Shown here piece after piece: positions 40,101-53,600 of a stretch of 64,000 bases of DNA. The stretch spans positions 64,596,609 to 64,660,608 of the forward strand of contig OX381709.1 in the NCBI GenBank assembly GCA_947462335.1, in the 5' to 3' direction. Position numbers and translations under genes: made by a program. Position 1 is the stretch's first letter; each line of letters begins with the position of its first letter. The notes beneath the pieces are model-generated. The model saw only the letters and a program-made list of their open reading frames with translations. It was not told where the DNA came from and did no database searches. The DNA is from Harmothoe impar (Eukaryota; Annelida; Polychaeta; Phyllodocida; Polynoidae).

Positions 40101-43100
40101 TTCTACACAAGAGTGTGTCGTACAGGTACCCGTATGTTCAGCTGATCAGAGTGCCCGGATGCTGTGCACACATAATACCTGGTAGTCTCCAATGTCAACC
40201 ACTGTCTGGTTTACATAACCTCAGTCAACAGATTCAAGAAACGTGTCCAAGTAGCCTGCGCATGCTTCTATAGGTCTCCTTCTATAATATAGTTGTTCAG
40301 CAACCATATATACAATGTAACTGCAAACTCATACCAGTACATGTAGCTGTGGCAAGATTGATGTTAGCTGATTATGCATACTGGATATTTGCATTCTATG
40401 CAAAATGGGAATATCAACAAGATTAACACTGTCAGGTATTCACTTAGAGTTACTTAAGAACTCTTTGTTTTTTTCAAATAGTAGATGGTGTGAGCTGAAA
40501 TTTGCAACATAATGTATCATAGCAATTACCAGAACTTTAATAGAACCCTATAATACTGCCAAACCTATATTATTCAGACTTAATAGATCCCAGTGGGAAA
40601 AGAGTGTGCCTATGTCTGAGCACTTAAAGCCCCCCGGATTACTCCTGATGCATAATGAGATAAACTTTGGCCGTATTATGTATTGAGGAAAACACGAGGG
40701 CGCCAAACACCCTACACCTCAGACAATGTGTAAATAATTATAAGAATATAGGCCGTCTAGTTCACCAGACACTCTATACTGAATAAGGGATAAGAGGGAA
40801 CTCAAGAGGTTGTAAACTAGAAGGGGCAAAGGTGTTAGGGAATACTACAGCATGATGTGATGTGTATGAATAGCAATAGGGTGACGAGAGGGGTACCACA
40901 CGCCTATTGTCCATGATTGGACAGGTGAATGAACGCATGCCACCCCTTACTTAGTCCCATCAATGGTCCTTTGGGTCCCTACCCCACCTACTACATGACT
41001 ATAGGGACTTTTACCACATGTAAAGGTTACCATGGAAACCAATGTTCCAGCAACCCCCGGCCAAACACGCAGGTGCAACAGGATTGTGTAACTGTGACAT
41101 AACGTTGGCTGAGTCTCACTATTGTCATTCCTCTACGAGTCTTTGTCTCCTCCCTGCTGGGGTGGAACCCTGGGTGGGATGGGGCCAGCTTGCAGGGAGG
41201 GGTCAGAAAGGGCGCGTTCTGTTGGCAAGGCTGGAGAGGTGTGGTGCCAGGCAGCGTCTCTGTCAGGTCAAAGAGATTTAAGCGGATTAACCTGGCACTT
41301 TCTTATTCATGAGGAGTGTTTCTCCTATCTGCTTAGTATTATATAACACTAAAGTAAGCACTTCAAAGTAGGCAAAGTCATCGGGCAAAGTATTCACGCC
41401 GTTATTTTATTCAGGCGGGCCGGGCCACCCCCAATTCAAGCTATACAAATGTGTTCAAATGTGTGTACTTTTCATATTTATTCTTACTTTTCACCCCCCC
41501 CCCCGCCACTCCTCCCACCCCTGATACCTCCCATATTTAAGTCCCCCCATCACATTTCAAAACTAAAATCTCATTTCCGTCCCTGAGTTCAATATGTAAA
41601 ACGTAGGTCTTATTAAAACGAAATGAAATTAATAATTGCATTCATAATGCCCTCAGTGAAATTACTGAAGCATGTCATTAAAGCCTCACGCTCATAAGTG
41701 ATTAAGGTTTTGCTAATAATTATTTTATACAAAGGATCGTCGAAAGAGGGGGTGATGGGCGGGTAGGGTGTAATTAAGAAACGCCAGAACAGCTGGCAGT
41801 ATGTTAACATTTCTGTTTTAATTAATGTGTACTGTGCTAAAAGATATTTTCATACATGATGTCTGGGACGTGAACTCTCTGATGGTGTCTGTGAGATGTT
41901 CCTTTAATTAATATCACTATACAGCTACTGTCATTGCGATATAAACTTGATCAGAATTTAGATTAGAGTGACATAGAGGTGGTTAATAATCATATTAAAA
42001 CATTAGTATTTTATTTTCTGAAAAAGCAATCCATCCCCCGGCTCCATGAATTATGAGTGTCACTTTCTACGCTGTAGGCTAGGTCAATGCGGGGGTGCAT
42101 GGAACAGGCGGGGGCATTAATCACAGAGGTAGGGTATGGGCTTCATGTCTGAACAAACCTCATTTCCCGTGTCTGTGCTGGTCATCTTTAATAAAGGTGG
42201 GGTGAGGTGTGGCTAACATGGCCTCCTGGTGACCACAGCATGTAGGGATGACACCCCCAGGTGCAGGCACGTGGCCGGCCGGCGGACTGACCCTGGTACT
42301 GACCGCCCTGACCGCGCCCCCTCAGGCCCCCCAGTGCATGACATGTTGGGGCAACAAGGACACATGCACACCCTATCTCCCCTCTCATCATAACGTCAAA
42401 GAACCACATGGACATTGTATATTTACCATCTGCCCCCTCCCTGATTTATACTTTAAACGTTCCCCATATACATCATACGGTACCTTTTCATTTTTATTTT
42501 ATAACTGCCTGTCAGGGACAGGTAATAATATGAGTTGTAATTAGAAAATGATACACCCTCCGGCCTCCAGGAACCATCCCTTGCTTCTCCTCCCCTCCCT
42601 ATCCCTCCCTACCATCGGTACAAACTTGCCGGTCTAGGGATACACGACAAGCAAAGTTCAAAGGCGCAGTCATGCCACCTGGTGTTAAACTTTTAAACTA
42701 AATTCATGCAGATGAAATGGTGATTCAGTGGACTCTACGATACTAACGCCTACACTCGGAGGTGTCCAAGTCAATGAAATGGTAGGAATACGGTAAGTCA
42801 TATGATGGTTATTCCTATTTATAATACATGTACACTGCCCACCTCCATAGTAAGGCAGCAGATACACAGGTGATGTTACTGGGTCACAGAAGAGGTCAAT
42901 GCTTTATCTGGCCAATAAATAAATCAATAGGCTTATTTCAGTTCTGCTCTATGACTATGTTTATGTTCAGGTCACGGTGCAATCTTCTTATCTTAATATC
43001 AGTAGGCCTAGACGTGTATTGAGGAATGTATTAGTTTGGATTTGAAGGGTTTAGATAGATCTAGACCTACCGGGTACTGGTATTAATTACCGGTATCAAA

Positions 43101-43984
43101 CACAAAAAACTAAGCATGCACTGATACTGTGATAGCAGAATGCCACACCCCTGTAAAAAAAACAAAAAAACATATAGCTGCGAAATGGCCTTTAATAGCC
43201 TGATTAGGCTGATTAACATGTACTGGCTTTACAACCTTTTGGCCTTAGTAGTAGTACCTGGTAATGAAACTAATATATAGTCTTAGATTAGTTAGAAGTT
43301 CGATAGTGACGGTCTAGGCTAGGGCAGGGGGGAAACACATAAAATAATGGCATATATTGCATTGCTGAATACATTCTTTTATACCTGCATTTATAAAGCA
43401 ATATACTAATATGTCTTATATAGTCACAACAGCTCTACGCCTACTGAGTATTGGCATTGTTGCCAGACATGAGTGTATGTCTGGCAGTAGGCGTACCCCA
43501 GCCTGTGTCTGTGAGGGGGAGTGGGGGTGAAAATACTAGGCCTACTCACTAGATGCAGATGCTAGATGCCACTGTCAACATGAAAGCACTCACAAATTGT
43601 AGCCCCAATGGCCAATGTAAATCTTCAATTTTTACTCCCATGGCGCCTAGAGACATTTTCTTTTACAAACACATCTTCAGAATGAAATAGAAATCATTTC
43701 ATGTATTCCTTAGAGCACACAAATTACTGGCAATGAGCTGTCAAAATAGCTCTCTGAACATCATGCCAGGTAGACCATGAAACTTCCACAGGTAAGGCAA
43801 TTTACAGGTAAACATTTGAAGCCAACTTTCTTACCTTTCATCATGTTCTAGTGACTTGTATGTTGTTTATGAGAGCACTTGAATTGGTGAAATTAATCCA
43901 CTTTTAGTGTGTCAAATTGGAAGACGTCTGGATGTAAACACCAAACAAAAACCGGACGATAATTCGTGCACAGGTGAGACATCA
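31121..43984. other. intergenic region between divergent genes
   Basis: No recognisable coding exon. It holds poly(G)/poly(C) runs at 33067-33078, 35623-35639, 40072-40087 and 41494-41504, a short palindrome around 33622-33644 (TTGTACAAAAATGTACAA) and a lone CRE. A CpG-rich patch at 32160-32240 (CACGCGCCGCGTCCGCGTCC) has no other promoter feature. Confidence 0.5.
36623..36630. promoter_or_regulatory. perfect CRE palindrome
   Basis: TGACGTCA in TGTGACGTCACGCAC, in the intergenic region 8 kb before LIM-RASSF. It shares the flanking CG with the other copies. Isolated, so weak evidence of function. Confidence 0.25.
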
Positions 43985-44630
43985 AACGATGGGGATGACC
44001 GGTGACGTCACGCAGGGTACTCCCGCGGAGGAATATGTAGTCCATTTAGGGTATTTTGCACATATATGGATAAATGTCGCATTAATGCATTTTCAGGGTC
44101 CTTTTGGCCTTAAAACTACTTTATATTTCATAAACTATGACTTCACTTATGTTGATGCGCTAAATACATTCAGAATAATTGATAAGATAGGTTCGCTGGT
44201 GCCCCGTCCATTATCAAGGACGCAGGTCCCTAGTACGAGGTCACACTCTCCAGCGTAGGTAACTCACCAAACATCGGCGCCTATGATGGAGAGTGACAGA
44301 TGACGTCACAGATCACGTGACTGCGCTAGTATCTGTGGGTGTTTGATTGACAGCTGACCAGCGAAGTCACGTGTTAGCGCTCTAAGAGCTAGTACTAGAT
44401 AGCCAGGGCCTGCGGGTTAGCCCCCGGCACCCGTGGGAACCAGCGAATAAGATAGGACAACATCCAAGAACATAGTCCGCGGTTGGACATGTACCTGGGG
44501 CACAGTGGGTGGTTGTTCGGTACTTCCGTTTAGGGCAGAGAGTGTGAGGCGCAATGTTTATTGCATTGTGCCCCCAAAGTAAAGCATGTAAATTTAAGTT
44601 TTGACGGTAAATTTCTGGGATATTTCTCTA
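43985..44630 (+). promoter_or_regulatory. Rassf: putative promoter of LIM-RASSF
   Basis: The 650 bp before the start codon are CpG-rich compared with flanks and carry a cluster of textbook sites. There are two perfect CRE palindromes TGACGTCA (44003-44010 and 44301-44308), two CACGTG E-boxes (44314-44319 and 44368-44373), a Su(H)/RBPJ-type CGTGGGAA (44432-44439) and an ETS-type ACTTCCG (44522-44528). No TATA box was seen near the ATG. Binding is inferred from consensus only. Confidence 0.6.
44301..44373. promoter_or_regulatory. CRE plus two E-boxes in LIM-RASSF promoter
   Basis: TGACGTCA is followed after five bases by TCACGTGA (a perfect palindrome containing CACGTG); a second CACGTG lies 48 bases further on. 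The arrangement would suit CREB/ATF and bHLH-zip factors (USF, MITF/TFE or Myc class). About 260-330 bp before the ATG. Confidence 0.5.
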
Positions 44631-44670
44631 ATGTCACTGTGCCACCAATGTGGGAAGCCTGTATACTTCG
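44631..44670 (+). CDS. Rassf: LIM-RASSF exon 1 (start codon, first zinc-ligand pair)
   Basis: The ATG opens [13 protein letters not shown], which contains the first C-x2-C pair of the LIM domain. The exon has 13 codons plus one base and ends at a clean donor, TTCG|GTAGGT. There is no obvious acceptor in the bases just before the ATG, so the transcription start and 5' UTR are probably contiguous with this exon. The upstream 600 bp are dense in promoter motifs. Confidence 0.9.
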
Positions 44671-47600
44671 GTAGGTACATGTTTTTAAGTGGTAACGCCT
44701 GTCTCAACAGCTTTTATTGTCAGTGATCGTCTGACGGTCTGTTCAATCACTGAATCAGTAGGTGAGTTCGGTATCAGGTTTTTATTGACGTGATCTACCG
44801 GCCTGCCTACTCCCCCAGACCACCCCTCGCAAGGAACAGGCTTCAGTAAAACTTAGCTGGGTGTTTGTGAGTGGTGGTCTGGGGGAGTAGGCAGGCTGGT
44901 AGATCCGGTCAATAAAAACCTGATACCGAACTCACCTAGGGTTCACAGTTCGGGCACGGCAAATAGCCACAGTCTCAGACCCTGTTGACAATTTTCACCA
45001 AACGTAACCTAGTGTTGATATGCTCTTGATATCTTGTTTGCTAAATCAGATTCAGAGTATCAATACTGGTATGTCACATGGTTCAGTTGGTTGCATTGAC
45101 AACCATACTAGACGTGCTTTAGCCTAATTTTAGGGAGTGTTCATTTATTAATTACAGGGGGGTGGTGAGATTTCGCGCGGAGGGGTGGACATTTTCTACG
45201 CCCTCCTCGAGAGCGCGTGGAACGTTTTGCGCCGGCCCTCACCGAAATTTTTTCGCCCACCCCCCTTTGAACTATAGTAACACGCTGGCTTTTTTGCTAA
45301 AAAGGGGCTAAATTTGTTACACCCGCCCCCCCTCCAGAGGGATCACAATTTTCTATGCCCCCCCCCCCCATCAGGACAGGAGGGGTCGGAAATTTTTACC
45401 CCCCCCCCCGTAACTAATAAATGAATACTCCCTTAGGGAGTGTTCATTTATTAATTACAGGGGGGGGTGGTGAGATTTCGCGCGGAGGGGCGAACATTTT
45501 TTACGCCCCCCCCCTTTTTCGACCCCTCGCCAAAGGCGGCGAAAATTTTTCGCCCCCCCCCTTTGAACTATAGTAACGCGCGGGCTTTTTGGCTAAAAAG
45601 GGGCTTAAATTTTTACGCCCCCCCCCAAACCCACCACCCCCCCCCTGTAAATAATAAATGAACACTCCCTTAGCCTAGATTAGGTCATTTAATAATACCG
45701 GTAGGCCTACTACAGGGCTGACGTGATGGGGTAAAAAGCCCCCCCCCCCCCTACAATTAGCCAAACGACGAAAAGTAATCTCGACACCGCCTCATCCCAC
45801 TAAGGGGAGGGGGGGGGGTCAAAACATTTTCACCTGTTTTAGTGAAGAAGACCGCCAATTGCTACAAGGGGCGTGAACATGCGCAATTTTCGACCCAACG
45901 GGGAAGTCACTTTTTGCTCGAGCGCTCTGGAATTGCTCTGGTCCCCTGCCACCCTCCCCCGTTGTAAGAAATGACCACTCCCTGAGGTATAAGCTTGGTG
46001 ATGATACTCTGGCATCATAAAACTATCTTCTGGGATTAGCCTTGGTCAGATTAATCTGATAGAATATTGTACCGTACTAGCTATACCGCACACAGTATAG
46101 TATGGGCCAGATAAGAGCACAGCTTATCATTGTCAGTGACCATGTGATCTTGTTACAAACAGCGGAGCGTAGGACCTCGCTAGGCAAGGAGTGGCACCGA
46201 ACGTGTCTGCGCTGTGAAGAGTGTGGGAAGGTACTACACCCTGGTCAACATGCAGAGGTGTGTATAAATTAACATGCTTGTATTTATTTGACCACATCTA
46301 AAAAGGATACCATTTATTTAAGTTATTAACAATAGATGTGTTGACCCTTTTATTCCCCTCAAAACTTTTCGTCACATTTCTGTAATGGAAGCACATCACA
46401 TTCTCAGGTTTCCCTAGGGTCGTTTTAAGTTCTATCCTTTTTTTAAACCTCACAATGAAAGCTATATTTTTACCTCTATGACTAAGAGTGGAAGGGGTTA
46501 GCTCCTCCAAAAGAAGACATCATGTTTCAGAGATCCTAACATGTATACATCAAATGTCCGAACCTTCTGCTCACATAGAATATAGAGTTGTTTCCAAAGA
46601 GTCACCCATTAATTTTTCCTGGCGTACTTCATTTGATGTGGCACCTTTATTTCAGCCGTTGATAACAAATATCAGTTTTTGAAAACCACCAACGCTTGGA
46701 GCGTCAAAGTAGGTGCGCACCTGAACGTTTGGCACACACCGCATGTGCGCATGTCGCTCACTTAGTCTATTTTGTTTTGCATGAAAGAAAAAAATATGAA
46801 TAGAAAACTTTTAGACCATAGTATAAAATCCAACCCACCACCCCACGCCATTGCGATTCTTATTTGAGTATTTTTTTTCAAAGCTACAAGGAAGTCATGT
46901 TTGCTACAATGTTTATAAATGTGTACGCTGTGTTAGTTATTGGCATGCACGCTGTTCAATAATATCACATTGTAGTTGAGTGCTTTTTGAGACATTATCT
47001 ATTTTGTCACCTTCTAATACGTGTAAGTTGAAACTTTGAGAGTAGCAAAGTTGTTTGAGTTATTAACACAAGTAAACCACATTTAGTGACGATTTTGTTT
47101 TAATTTCGTACTGCTATTGCATTTTAACATATTAACCAAGTAAGACGTTCCCAGCTACTTGCTCATGTGATAAGCTGTTTCTTGTGTGTAATAGTGTGCT
47201 GTTTTGGCCAATCTACTCTATGCATCTTTTTATATTGTAAGAATCCGCCAATGCTGTCAGAGTCAGTGGTATGGTAAAGAGTAAAAGTTCATTATTACAA
47301 GTGTGAATATGTAATTTTTTGTCAAAGACATAGATCTACTGGTGAACCATTGTGACAGAGACAATCACATTTCCTTAGACCCCCAAAACATTAATCAGAA
47401 TACAATATGCCTGCTTATTCCATGAACCATAGCATCCTACCGGTAATTATAGAACGATAACATATATATTCAGTGTAAGAATCGCAGATAGAGATGCCAG
47501 TTGAGCTGCTCACATGACCTAATTAATGTTCTCCCTGAGGAGGTGGTAGAGTCCCCACTACTGAGTGTGAACCAGCCTGCAGTAACAGACCTGGCACAAT

Positions 47601-50600
47601 GCTCACTAACACATTGACCGGCGCTGGCACTATGACAATAGCCTCCCGGTGATAATGGAGTCACGTGACCTTCCTCCTGGGTCCTGCTGCAGTGGTGTTC
47701 AGGGTCAGACCAGAGGCCTAGTTATTTGCTGAGTCTCACACTCCATGGCATTGTGTTCTTGTATAATGAGGCTCAGGGTGTAGAGTGGACAGGCATATAT
47801 TTGGAGCTAGTGAGGAGCAGCTCGGAGACAGTAGATGAAGCCTGGGTACGGAGGGGGGGGGGGTACTCAGTGTAGGATTGGGTACCAATTGTGGTAATAA
47901 CCAGCAGAACTATGGCTATGAACTCATCTAAAAAAGAAGCTGTCACTGTCCTGGAAATTCAGGATAAGGGGCTGTCAGTGACCTGAAAGAACAGACAATT
48001 GATATAAGCATCCCAGGCAGTCGTGTTCCTCAATTGTAATTACAAAACAATCTAATGTTAAATAGGGGACGGCTTCTAACACTAGTAACAGGGGGCTGAT
48101 GACTTCTTGGGATTTAGGAGGTTGAATCAATAAGTTTTTCAGGGGGCCGTTAAATCACAAAATACTGGATGCTGTAGTTTCGCAGTTGGTACCGACCATC
48201 AAGGGAGGAGTGCCTCCCTGAGTATCTCCCCTGAGAAATGGAAATGTACATTTCTTAAACTATTGTTCCATCCCACTCATTTAGTGGATATGTAGGTAGC
48301 TTTAGACCGCCAATTTACGGTACGCTGTTGCAGTTAAACAATATGTTGGCAACATGAAACATACTTGTCGCAGAAATCAAGGGTGAAAAGGGATGAGTCA
48401 ACTGTGCTGGGCAATGTTACGGCTCTTTAGGATTGACTCACTATTGCCGGTTCAATGTATACCAAGTAGACAAAAAGAAAACAAAAATACTAGAAGTACA
48501 TGAAGATCTCTTGGAAGTGACGCCTATCACACTTCACAGTAAACTGGGTTTTCGTGGTAGATGGCCTGTGGCCAATGAGTCAGTCCCAATGTACAATCAA
48601 CACAGTTGAGCACACTGTTGGGTTATGTTAGAGGACAGGTCAAAGCCAGAACCAACTGATGACTAGTGAAGGCGAGTAGAAAGAAGAACACATTAGGAAC
48701 TAGTTTAGACCTAATTTATGATCAGTGAAAACATGTATTGCGTATCTGTTTTATAGAAAATTGAATTGATTTACCTGAAGGGCAATCTTGATGGCAGAAT
48801 CTTGGACTTGAAGCTCACCATTATTTTCCTTCTGCTATTTATAACAAATTAGTGTTGACAGGTGTTCTGAAATTGAAAAAGATGACATATTTTATTGGAT
48901 GTTCAGTGTCTGAAAGTTAGAGGTAGGGGTGCCAAGATAATTCCAACAGCGTACAAATTATCGTTTTTAGTGATTGATAACAAATCTGGTACCCCATTCT
49001 GTGCCTCTACATGGGTAAAATTCGACACGTGCGACACGGCGACATGGGAGTTTTAAAAATCGACACGTGCGACACGGGGGTTTTAAAAATCGACGGACAC
49101 AAAAAAATAAAGGAAAAAAATCGACCTGCAGACATTTTTCTCTAAGTTCTTATATGGCCTATCTTGCTCAAAATCGACACGCCGACACGGTTAAAGAATC
49201 GGGTACCCATGTAGAGGCACCATTCTATTGTGCAGGGATAAATTCCCATAAAGGATGGGTAGCGTTTAAAATACCTATAAATATATATTAAGTAGACGCC
49301 TAGAAAGTCTTTTCCATGACAGTATCTTATGAATGTATTAAGAAAACAGCAAATTATCCATGCTGCATATAAACTCCTTGGTGTGGGCAGTCGCTAGAGT
49401 CCTAGATTAGCCATGTACTCTAGATTAGATGCTCAGTTACACAGGCCTTTCGCTAGACACTAGGTGGTAATAAGATCCATTAGTACCATTGAAACTGCTT
49501 TGTCCACCGATAAGGTCCATTGATGAGCATGTGTCGTATAACCCGTTTAGGGTGGTGGTCACTTGCTGTGTAAGTAGCCCGACCAGTGGTCACACAGGTC
49601 CCTGATGGTATCCCAGGTGTGCCTTGTGGACAGATGGGACCTACAGGCGTATTAGTACATACTGCCCACATCTCCAGGTATGATGTATAGTCTACCCGCA
49701 CAGCAATATATATATGTAGTCCAAGTATTCAGTGAAACTGGATGCTTCCACCCACACAAAATGTATATGATGATATCTTGATTTCTCATGTATAAGACCT
49801 TCATCTACTGTGGCATTATCAAACTTGATTACTGAATCTAAGTTAAATAAACATTTCAGCAATAGAGATATTACATATAGAGCTGTCTGCCGAAAGCGAT
49901 CTTTTTCATTTTATGTTTTTTTTTGTGTTTTTTTCATTTTATGAGTCAAGTGGTAATAAATACATAGCACAGAGGGACATATTGTAAGTTATGATATATT
50001 ACATCATTGAGAACATGGTTACCCAAGTAACCGGTACTGTTGGCATTAGAGCTGTACCAATGTAGGTATAATGACACTATTATTGATAGGCACTACCAAC
50101 CGCCAATTTGGTAATTAAGATATGGCAACATGTATTAGTGCTCTAGAGCTGGCAGCGACAGGGCCCCTGGGATACGTACATCTTCTGAGTGGTACACGGA
50201 ACAGGGCCATGTGGAGGTATAAGCCTGTGGTGGCCCACTGACCCTGGATCCTACTCACACACGTATAGAAGTATACAGTCCCCGCTTCTAGGTCTACACG
50301 GTCACAGTGTGGTCCACTCAGACATATAGGGAGCTGCTCATAGTAGTGTATTGCTCAATTGGAGACAGGATCTCAGGTACCAAACTACTGAGTCTATACT
50401 CATCACACGAGGAGTTACTCAGAAGGTACATTAAATACTGCAAATACTGAGTTGATAGTCATAAGATGTTGGCATGTGTATGCTTGTAGTTTTGAAGTTT
50501 TTATTCATGATTTAGGTGGAACGACATGCACACGTGCATGGACCATATGGAAAATGGGAAAAGTCGCAGGAATAAGAGTGATTGGTATAGTTGACATCTA

Positions 50601-53600
50601 CTACCGGTGAATCGAACAGTCCGGGTAGTAATGTATATTAAGACATGGCAGAACCACTACGTGCACACGTATTGTCGTTTTGTGTTGTTTGAGAGGTGTG
50701 TTGGTATAACAGGAAATGGTGTCTAAATACCACCCTGTCTCTGAATCTACCGAGTACTAATATGAATGTGCTCTAACCTTTACATACGGCATACCTAGTG
50801 AGGAGTGGCCTTCAGAAAGTTGTGTATGGGATAACGTATGAGTGAGCTAATGTATGTGAATATAACGCACTGGCCAGTCCACTTACCCTAGTTCAAAGGG
50901 CCGTTATCTGAACGTATACTAGAGTATGCAATATACACAAGATGTGAATTATTTCCCCCATTCAACTGTGGTATGAACTGATATAAAACGACAAATAGAA
51001 ATGGGTGAAACGATTCTGAAAACAATAAAGGTGATTAAAGAAGTGCGTTGGGAAGTCAAGGGCTCAGGATGTGAAGAAGGGTGGGGTGAATGAAAGCGAT
51101 GAGGTAATCAGGGGAGACTACAATGAATGAACTAAAATTCTTTAGTGGTGTAGGATTGAAGTCATAGGATAAACGAAATCAACCTGTGAAGTAGTCATTA
51201 TGCCATTTTATGATGTTGCCTGCAAGTGCCTACCGTATTAGAAATCATTGTCTCATTTTTAATGCGTTATAGAAGCGCTGTTTAGTTCTTGCTGACTACC
51301 ATTTTGCCTTTCGCATGATTTCGTAAGATGTTAAGTAAAGCTATGATTCTTAGATTATTCATGCTGGTTTGTAGCGTTTTAATGCTGCAAATCATGTGTG
51401 ATGTGAGAGAATATTGTGTTAACTTAGATAAACATATATTTCTAGATTCAAGGTGTGTTTTGTATCAACCCCTCAAAAGCTAGGGAAATTCCTTAACGTA
51501 TTATGAAGAAAATCAAAGTTTAATATGGTTGTTAGAAATATCTAAAATCATTTGAAGTAGGCATGTGAGAAATCCTCAGTGTAAAGTTCCTCAACATGTC
51601 CTAACCATTGTGTGTATTGACCTTCCCTCTGGCAGCACAAGGGAGTGCCGTACTGCTCGGTGCCGTGTTACGGCGTGCTGTTCGGACCCACCATGTACGG
51701 GCACGGCTCTCCCGTGGAAGCCCACCGCAGCTTCGGCAAACCCTCCCTCCGCAGCCCCAAGGCATCACCCGTCAAAAAGTAAGTTGGCTATTTATTTTTT
51801 TTTAATCCATTTCATCTACAATTGACTGTGAATGTTTAGAGAGAGTCTTACTATTTAAGGCGGAGGTATCAGTAAAACAGTAACTGCAACAATGGACCTA
51901 CATATTCATGCTCTAACTGTGTTAGGGTTGAATATATTGTATTGCAATACACATAAAAATGCATGGCTGCCTTAGAAAATGATTAAATGTAAATATCTCT
52001 CCATTGTATATCCTTGGGAATCATAGCACATGCAGGTAGATGTGTTTGCAGATAAGTTTCAGTGTGGCAAAGAACATGGTGGTGGTCTATTATCCGCTGG
52101 TTCAGGCCACATGCCAGGCTACTGTGTGGTGATGTCCTAAATGCAGATAACTTTATATAACCTGTAAATGTCCTCATGCACCGAGAAGTGGTCACTCAAA
52201 TAAAAGCTACCAGTAGTAATTGCTGAATTCACCAATAAATATCGTAATTTCCATGTATTAACCTCTGCTAATAGCATATAACTGGCATTTATTAGTACAT
52301 GCACACTATATACTTTCCTCGTAGTACATGACTGTATTTCCGTTCATGAATTGCTGGGGTAAATGCTGATCGGAGATCATGGTCAATGTGTTAAAGTACA
52401 GTACCAGGGTATGTAGGTTTAGGATACCCATACATTCGGGGATAGAAATGGAAGATGACATATTAATATACATCCAAAGAACATAATATATAATAGCCTG
52501 AATAATTATCAGTATGGCTATTGTATTCACGTGATACAGCCATATACTTTATATTATACAGTACCTATTTTACAAAGCTATAAGTAAATAAGACTGGGTA
52601 TTATTACATGATTCTAACCCTCAGTATATTACTTGTTCCTGACTCATGCTGCTATTTATTCTGCTGCTAATAACAGCACTTGTTGACCAGGGTTTTCCTA
52701 TCCGCCCTTTCAAGTGCTCTCCTGTCCCTGTTGAACTCATCCCTGTAATTCCCCCTAGGGATACGCTTACAGCCATAATGCCAGCATGACTCAATAGATG
52801 GCGCCACTGTTTATGCCAGTGTCCGCTTACCGCTATTTCCTGGGGGTCCCTGATGGAATGGTCGTGTTTTCATGCCCCTGCCCCATTCATGGTCAGATAG
52901 GTCTTTTACCGCTGGTTACCAGCCTGAGATAGTGGACAATGAGTCACGACCGGATGCAATCATCTTTCCAATGTCGTCTGCTGAACCAAATGTTGATTTG
53001 TGGGGTACACTAGATATTGTTAGCCTAGGAACTGATTTCTATATATGAGCCTATTTATCTACCGGTAATGCAAGTTCATTTCTGGGTTCCATCCCCAGGC
53101 TTTTATCCACTCGATAGATGCTTGGTATTACTTTATAGTATTAAGCCGTGACATTGTTGAATAGAAACCTATATTTAGTATTGCATCATGCAAAGAGGAG
53201 GTATTTAGCTCCATGTCTATTGTAAACACATAATTTTAGTATTGCATGGTTGCATCTACACTTGTATTATAGTGACTAGCGTGTTCTATAGAGTTACCGG
53301 CTAGTACTGGGAATGATGCTAGTGTAACCTCGACTGCATTTCACTACTCTCATGAGTAACTCACTCTTCCCCCACCAATACATCCTTTACCCCTGGCCTC
53401 CTCCTGGCTATTAGCGGCATTTATCTTTTCTTAGATGTTTCCGTTATTTCCCGCCAGGTGGGGTATGCGTCTGCCATCTGGAACCAGGTTGTGCAGCTCC
53501 TTCCTCTTATGAGTGCTTTCAAGTGGTGGTACCCCTGATAATCTGGGGTTGATACCTATGATGATCTGGGGGCTATTACCTCTGATAATCTAGGGGATTT

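Noticed and set aside
42248..42544. Frame with a signal-peptide-like start and several Cys (APQCMTCWGNKDTC)
   Set aside because: It suggests a Ly6-like fold at first sight, but the cysteine spacing does not fit and the hydrophobic start is weak; no splice or homology support.
45467..45661. 64-codon open frame on the plus strand
   Set aside because: It is the translation of a non-autonomous GGGAGTG element and its poly(C) runs.
50600..50625. Perfect Pol III B-box (GTTCGATTC on the minus strand)
   Set aside because: No A-box or cloverleaf pairing around it, so not a tRNA gene.
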